Assembly (NCBI GenBank): GCA_033060915.1
Contig: CM065384.1
Span: 18,305,001-18,369,000 of the forward strand
DNA length: 64,000 nt
Source of the DNA: Euryodendron excelsum
Lineage: Eukaryota > Streptophyta > Magnoliopsida > Ericales > Pentaphylacaceae
Direction: 5' to 3'
The notes below the pieces were generated by a model. The model had not been told where the DNA came from and searched no databases. It was given only the letters and a program-made list of their open reading frames with translations. Below, in pieces: positions 58,738-64,000 of the stretch (the first letter of the stretch is position 1; each line of letters starts with the position of its first letter). The position numbers and the translations under genes were made by a program.

Positions 58738-58871
58738 GATACATGTCGTCAGCCTATAAATACTAAACCAAATCCACATTTTGACATGTTAAACGATCGA
58801 TGTGATACATGTCGTCAGCCTATAAATACTAAACCAAAGCCACATTTTGACATGTTAAACGATCGATGTGA
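58738..58871 (+). repeat. 67-bp tandem duplication containing TATAAATA and a CGATCG palindrome
   Basis: Two adjacent copies with one base difference. Each contains CCTATAAATAC and AACGATCGATGT. The near identity shows a recent event. An unrelated 100-aa plus-strand frame runs through it, but I would not call it a gene. Confidence 0.9.
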
Positions 58872-60181
58872 ACTGTACACAAAAGTCAAAACCCGTCCTC
58901 GAGCCGGAAATGATCTTAGAAACCAATCGCGCTCGTCTCTTGAAAAAATTCAAATCCAAAATACTTTGGGTGAAACAAACTTTAATTTAGTTCAATCTCC
59001 ATAGGATTAAGAAACGTTCCCCAGCCAGATACTGAATACATTGACAGCTATGTTCTAATTTGTTAGGTTTCGAATTATGAGCAAACAGCCATATGCATCT
59101 TTTTGCCTTATTTATTGTTAAAAATGTTCATACATATACAAATATACGGAGTATATATATATATATATTTATGTATGAGTTTTATTTTAATAAACTACCA
59201 GTATACTATTTTTTAAACAAGTGGCATACCAAAATGAGATACGTATTTTTTAGAATATTGAGTACAATATAAAAAATGCAATCCTCATAGACAAGTATCG
59301 CATTTTAGTACGTGTTTATACAAAAACAAACCCTATAGTATATCGAAATTAAACTCTCTATATATTATTTTATAAAAAGTATGACATCCGGAGTCAAAAA
59401 GGAGATTAGGGGAGCCCGCCAGTTCATTAGGCTACAAGATTGGATTTGGGAAACCATGTAACATTTCTAGGTCCAATGGATGGTAGTTTCATGGATGAAA
59501 GGGTTTTTTTGAATTCGCCATATAAATCGTTGAATGAAACGACTTGTGCTCTAGCACCTAATTAAACTTTAGTTTGATTTGAAGAGCTAGTATTAAAAAA
59601 AAAAAAAAAACCCTCAAAACTAGTAAATTGTTGAATTTGTTAATTTTTTTTTTAATTTTAAAATTTGGGACCTTTCAGTTTGAAGAATGTTCCTCGATTC
59701 ATTGCTTATAAGAAAAAACTTCGATTTGAAGGACTCTAACCTTTTGATACCCCAAAAACTATTGTTGGAATATTTTTAAAATACGACCGTCCAATCTTTA
59801 TATAACATCAGATGACAAAGATTATCAAATAGCATTGAATTGTTTTGTATGTATGATCTCTAGATAATTATATATAATTTAATTTTTTTGTTTTACAAAA
59901 TATTAATATGCATTGCTAAATGATGCTAACAATGCATGACCGGATGGATTATGACGGCAGCATAGCCTTACCGCTTAACCATGAACACCTACGTGTTAAA
60001 CAAAAATATAAATCCAAAGGGCTAGGAATCGAAAATGAAAAAAAAAAAGCAAAAGAGGCCATAAATAGTTTAATCTCTCCATGCCATTTGTGGAAATTGT
60101 TATTTTCTATTCAAGGTTAATTGGAAGACTCTTGAAAGATATGGAAACTACCTCTCCTCTTTCTCATTTTAAACGGGTTAA

Positions 60182-60217
60182 TCTCTCTCTCCCTCTCTCT
60201 CTCTCTCTGTCTCTCTC
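60182..60217. repeat. (CT)n microsatellite, imperfect
   Basis: CT-rich run with three interruptions. Confidence 0.9.
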
Positions 60218-63200
60218 ACACAAAGCTTATATGGTCCCCCGAAAGCCCATGAAAGGCCACTATATGCTTTAATGAGCTCTAACGGACGCAGCTGTCATCT
60301 TTGACTGGAAACAAATTTCTACAAAAACAAAAGCACAGGTCGTCACATATCTACACTGAATGGATAGATTCTTCTGACACTGGTGCTATGTTCTTTACTG
60401 TTTTTGTTTTTGTTTCTGCTTTCGATTCTGTTTTTATTTTTTTATGTGTTTCCTTCGCTCGTAACAAAAAAACTGAGATTTCATTTGGAGTGACCTATCG
60501 ACCACTCAATACAGGGAGTCTTTCTCTCAATTGCAAGCCAAATTATGGGAATCCCAAACGGTCATTTAACTCCAAAAGCATGCCTTACTTAAACATGTTG
60601 TCTTGCACTACTGCAACAAACAGATGGGAGAATAGCCTTTTCAAAATGTGAATCTTAAAAGGATCCTTAACAAAGAATACCATAAGATTACTAAATAAAT
60701 CTAAGAATAAAGAAATAAATGATGTGTAATTAATATGTGTTCACAACCTCAGCCTTCAAATTATTTGTGACTCAGACACATAATTAATATTTGCCAAATT
60801 CCCTTTTCATGCAACATGTCTATGCTGCAACCTTGGGATTCCAAACTATTGCGTTCCAATTTTGATTTCAAATGTTTATCGCATAACAAGTCAAAGAATT
60901 AAAACAATTGGGGAAAAACTATTTTAATTTTGGAAATGGATTTTGATTTTTTTTTTTAAAGACATTTTGATTTAAGAAATTCTTTTGACTAAAAAAAGTA
61001 CTTTTGAGAAACATTGATTTGGAAAAGTGTGGGTCTAATGAGCAGAACCACCCAAATATTGATTTGGAATATCATGTACTTGATTTATTTAGGAGGTGGA
61101 AATGAAATATAGTTTTGCAAGGTTATGAAAAATTGAACTGTCACTTGACCAAAAAAAGTGTTGTGATTCAATATGTTTTTTTGTCCAACTTCAATCGAGC
61201 TGTTTTTTTTTCTTTTTTGTCAATCAATAGGAAATCCTTACAAGAAAGTACTAAAACTAAACACTCATCTTTCAGAGAAAATCAACAATCAAAACCTTGC
61301 AATAAATCTAATAATTACATATAAACACAATATAGATATACTACTAAAGGAATTTGAACTCAAGACCTTAACAACCAACGAATAAGTAGTTAACCGGATA
61401 TCACTAAATCATATTGGTATAAACCAATTAAGTCATTTAATCAGACTAATCCATTGTTGAATCCTTCTCGTTTAATTAGAAAAAAGGAATAAAGCAATGC
61501 AAAAGTGAAAGAAATAAAAGGGGTAAATTACTTTTCACCCCTTGTAGATATTTAAAAATGTGACACACTCCCAAAGTTGGGACAAAAGTAAAATTGCTAG
61601 CCTTTAAGTTAAAGATATAGATTACATGTAGGAATTAAAAAAATTTTTCCAACTGGAATAATTTGCTAACCAAACTGGAATGCTAAAATTATGTTTGTAT
61701 AAATAAAATAATTTTCTTATCAAATTAAAACATCAAGATGACATTTGTGACATTCTATATTGTCTCTCTATTATTTTATCTACTTCTATCTTTCAACTTG
61801 ATGTGTTTAAACTTTGAGAGAAAATAGCCATTATCTCTAACAGCAAAACTAATGGTTCTACATAAATTTTTAACATATTGGGTGTACTGTTATTTTTTTA
61901 AAATGCAAGAAGTTAAGGTGAATACTGAAAAGGAGGCTAACCACAATGTGCAAAATGTAATTATTCCAAATATAGAGTTTTAAGATGCATTGACTACTTT
62001 TTTGGGATCTTAGATGTGTATGATTTAATCCAAGTCGTATATCAGACTAATCATCTATTGCTATGTTTCGATTTTATATTTGTCAAGGGAAAGAAAATTG
62101 AAAGGGAAATGACATTACATATAAACATTCATTTCTATAGGTGCCTATTAAAAAAATAATTTTTTAATAAATTTCTATTCATTTTCTTAACCTAACAAAA
62201 AAAAAAAAAGAAATAAATTTAGCTTCTTTCACTTCATTTTCTATTTATATATATATATATATTTTCCCTTCCTTCTAGGCATATGATTAGAAATTAAACA
62301 ATATAACAGATTTATTATAATTTTTCTTAATTTATAATATTTTCTTCTAGTAATTAACTTAACTAAAGCTTAAAAAGACTAGGAAAATTGGCTAATTCAA
62401 TCTTTCAATTGTCAGATATAGTAGGAAGTAATATTTTCTTGTGAGAATAGCTATTTAAAAGTTTTTTTTTTTTTTTGTTATGCGATTAAGAGTGTCCAAA
62501 TTATTTAAAAGTTGAACACTGTTGATTTTCAAAAGGTACGCCAACCCCTCAAATTGTGAGCCCATTGTAACGCCCAAAGTTCGGCTAGCCCTTTGTATGA
62601 AGGAGTATAATCTTCAATTCATGCGGATATTGGAATGAAGGTGTCATGAGAGGTTTGGCTGAAGGCTCAAAAACAATTGCCAGAAATAGTATTTAGTCAG
62701 TTGTAGGATTTAAAAGAGGAAGTAGTAGTCGAAGTTTGGGGAAACTGTATTATTAGTGAAGTGTAAATGTAAATTGTGCTATTACTCAGCATTATATGGA
62801 CTATCAATTGTTGTAAACTTTTTTTTATATATATACTCGAAAGATGATGCAGTTTGTAAACACTAGTAACAATTGTGTAACAACTGGTCGTACTCTTTGT
62901 ACATTATATGTTATCAAGTCTTACAACTTTCGATCACTAAAAGGATGTACTGTATATAGAACAGTAGAAGGAAAAATACTATTTTCCAAAAGATTTGCAC
63001 AAAAAATCCCGCTAGAATGATGTGCGATGCCATTTTTATTAACCACACTAGTATGTACATAAAATTTGTAGGAATTAACACATTGTTAATATACAAGTGG
63101 CGTATATTTATTATTTGCTCATTTACTCTCTAGCATTTTTTTCAAAATTTTTGAGTACTCTTTTTTCGTTCGCTAATGCTATAAATGACTACAAAAGACT

Positions 63201-63801
63201 ATTTACCTAAAACGATTTTCTACCATGGGAGCCAAATTTGTCTCACTATAGATGTGAAGAACTGGTTTTCCCGCACTAGCTTTCTAGTTTTTGTTTATTG
63301 TGAATTTCGGTTTTTAAACTCCATTCCCGATTTGTTTATCTGACACAAGTGATCTTTCAACTTAATTATGTTATAAATATGGATTTCAATATTTGAGTGA
63401 AGCATGCAAGTAATTCCAGTGACCATGTAATTTTTTTCGTAATATATACTATCATGATGAATTTAATTACAAAAAAACCACCATGCATTATAAATGTGTC
63501 ACTATGGTTAACTGGGAGTTTTATTTTCAATTTAAAGTAAAACATTTATTGTATATAATGACTCTTAGTTATAAAATACCATCGTTACATTATTTTGATA
63601 TAATTTTTTGTACAAAATTTAAAAGAGTACAAAATTTAAAAGAATAAGTTTTTTCTTTATTTATTTGTTTTTTTCCCTCGCTATGTTGGGAGGTCTTTGC
63701 TCTCATTCGATGTGAAACTAATTATTTGAACGGCTATACACCCTGTATATGAAGGCTTAGGCTTACCCTGATTTAAGAGTTGAAACCTGAACCTATTCCA
63801 T

Positions 63802-63804
<3 letters not shown>

Positions 63805-63832
<28 letters not shown>
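63805..63832. repeat. (CT)n microsatellite, 14 units
   Basis: Perfect CT dinucleotide run over 28 bp. Confidence 0.95.
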
Positions 63833-64000
63833 TGAGCTTATCATGACAATTCATGAGATGCGTTGAAAATCTCGATTATAAGTGTGGGCGGAGAGATTCT
63901 TCTCATACAGGATTTTTTTTTAATTTATTTTTTTACCAAAATTCCCCTCTCCCACTAAAATAATACACGAGTTTTTAACCCAACGGCTGATCACTTGTGA

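Larger units (their letters stand above)
58872..64000. other. AT-rich intergenic DNA, no supported gene
   Basis: 5.1 kb of A/T-rich sequence with only short, composition-driven frames. It contains (TA)n runs near 59152-59168 and 62246-62262, homopolymer A or T runs (59595-59612, 62463-62476), and pyrimidine microsatellites. A block at 61520-61620 (GGGGTAAATTACTTTTCACC and following) resembles a dispersed repeat I cannot name. 62563-62830 begins TGTAACGCCC, a common gypsy LTR start, without other support. Confidence 0.6.

Noticed and set aside
58702..59004. 100-aa ORF with a repeated DTCRQPINTKP segment
   Set aside because: The internal repeat is just the 67-bp DNA duplication read in frame; there is no homology I recognise.

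Overview
The window is plant nuclear DNA, almost certainly from an angiosperm and probably a eudicot. Evidence: spliced remnants of an LPR-type multicopper oxidase, Athila-type and Tat/Ogre-type Ty3/gypsy retrotransposons, a TNT1-like Ty1/copia element, a TRIM and L1-type LINE 3' ends. I see no intact host gene, tRNA, rRNA or CRISPR. About 58 kb is nested retrotransposon sequence; the last 5 kb is AT-rich intergenic DNA. Percent identities and many boundaries were judged by eye. Boundaries marked by target-site duplications (TSDs) or primer sites are the firm ones.

Layout. (1) 1-8788, minus strand: Tat/Ogre-like element A, keeping a gag, a 1.25-kb internal duplication around a foreign LTR (about 3005-4680), a long leader and, at the left edge, a plus-strand spliced gene end that fits the antisense extra ORF known in this group. 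No pol is visible. (2) 8789-11930: truncated copy 1 of a giant Ogre-like LTR. (3) 11935-40287, minus strand: Athila-like element B, split by a 5.4-kb solo giant LTR (copy 2, 15735-21150, inside the integrase) and by element C inside its 5' LTR. B keeps its tRNA-Asp-type primer site and gag-pol plus two downstream plant-transposon-protein ORFs, but its 3' end is lost. (4) 27323-39954, plus strand: Athila-like element C, 12.6 kb, with both LTRs, PBS, PPT and a 5-bp TSD. (5) 40288-49458: a diverged Ogre-like LTR (copy 4, minus), interrupted by solo giant LTR copy 3 (41700-46589, TSD ATATG) and solo LTR D (47071-48363, TSD GGAAG). (6) 49546-58490: the multicopper oxidase pseudogene (minus), broken by a LINE in its last visible intron, a second LINE in an exon (9-bp TSD) and a 3.8-kb TRIM-plus-copia unit in another exon (5-bp TSD). 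(7) 58491-64000: no supported gene.

The most interesting pattern is promoter architecture. In B and C the extra gene downstream of pol is preceded by a second polypurine-like G tract and then a block of CG-rich palindromes that matches the upstream region of that same element's LTR. For C this is true homology: a stretch beside the palindromes aligns with its LTR. Each element has its own palindrome type: GATCGATCGG in C, CCGTTCGAA in B, CCGTCCGGACG in the LTR at 3005-4680, CCGTACGG in D. In the LTRs the palindromes lie just upstream of a TATA box. This suggests that the extra gene carries an internal copy of the PPT-U3 promoter and that the palindromic box diversifies element by element.

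Most nested insertions lie in or close to the promoter of an older LTR, and the surviving copies are mostly solo LTRs or truncated. This fits rapid insertion and removal in heterochromatin.
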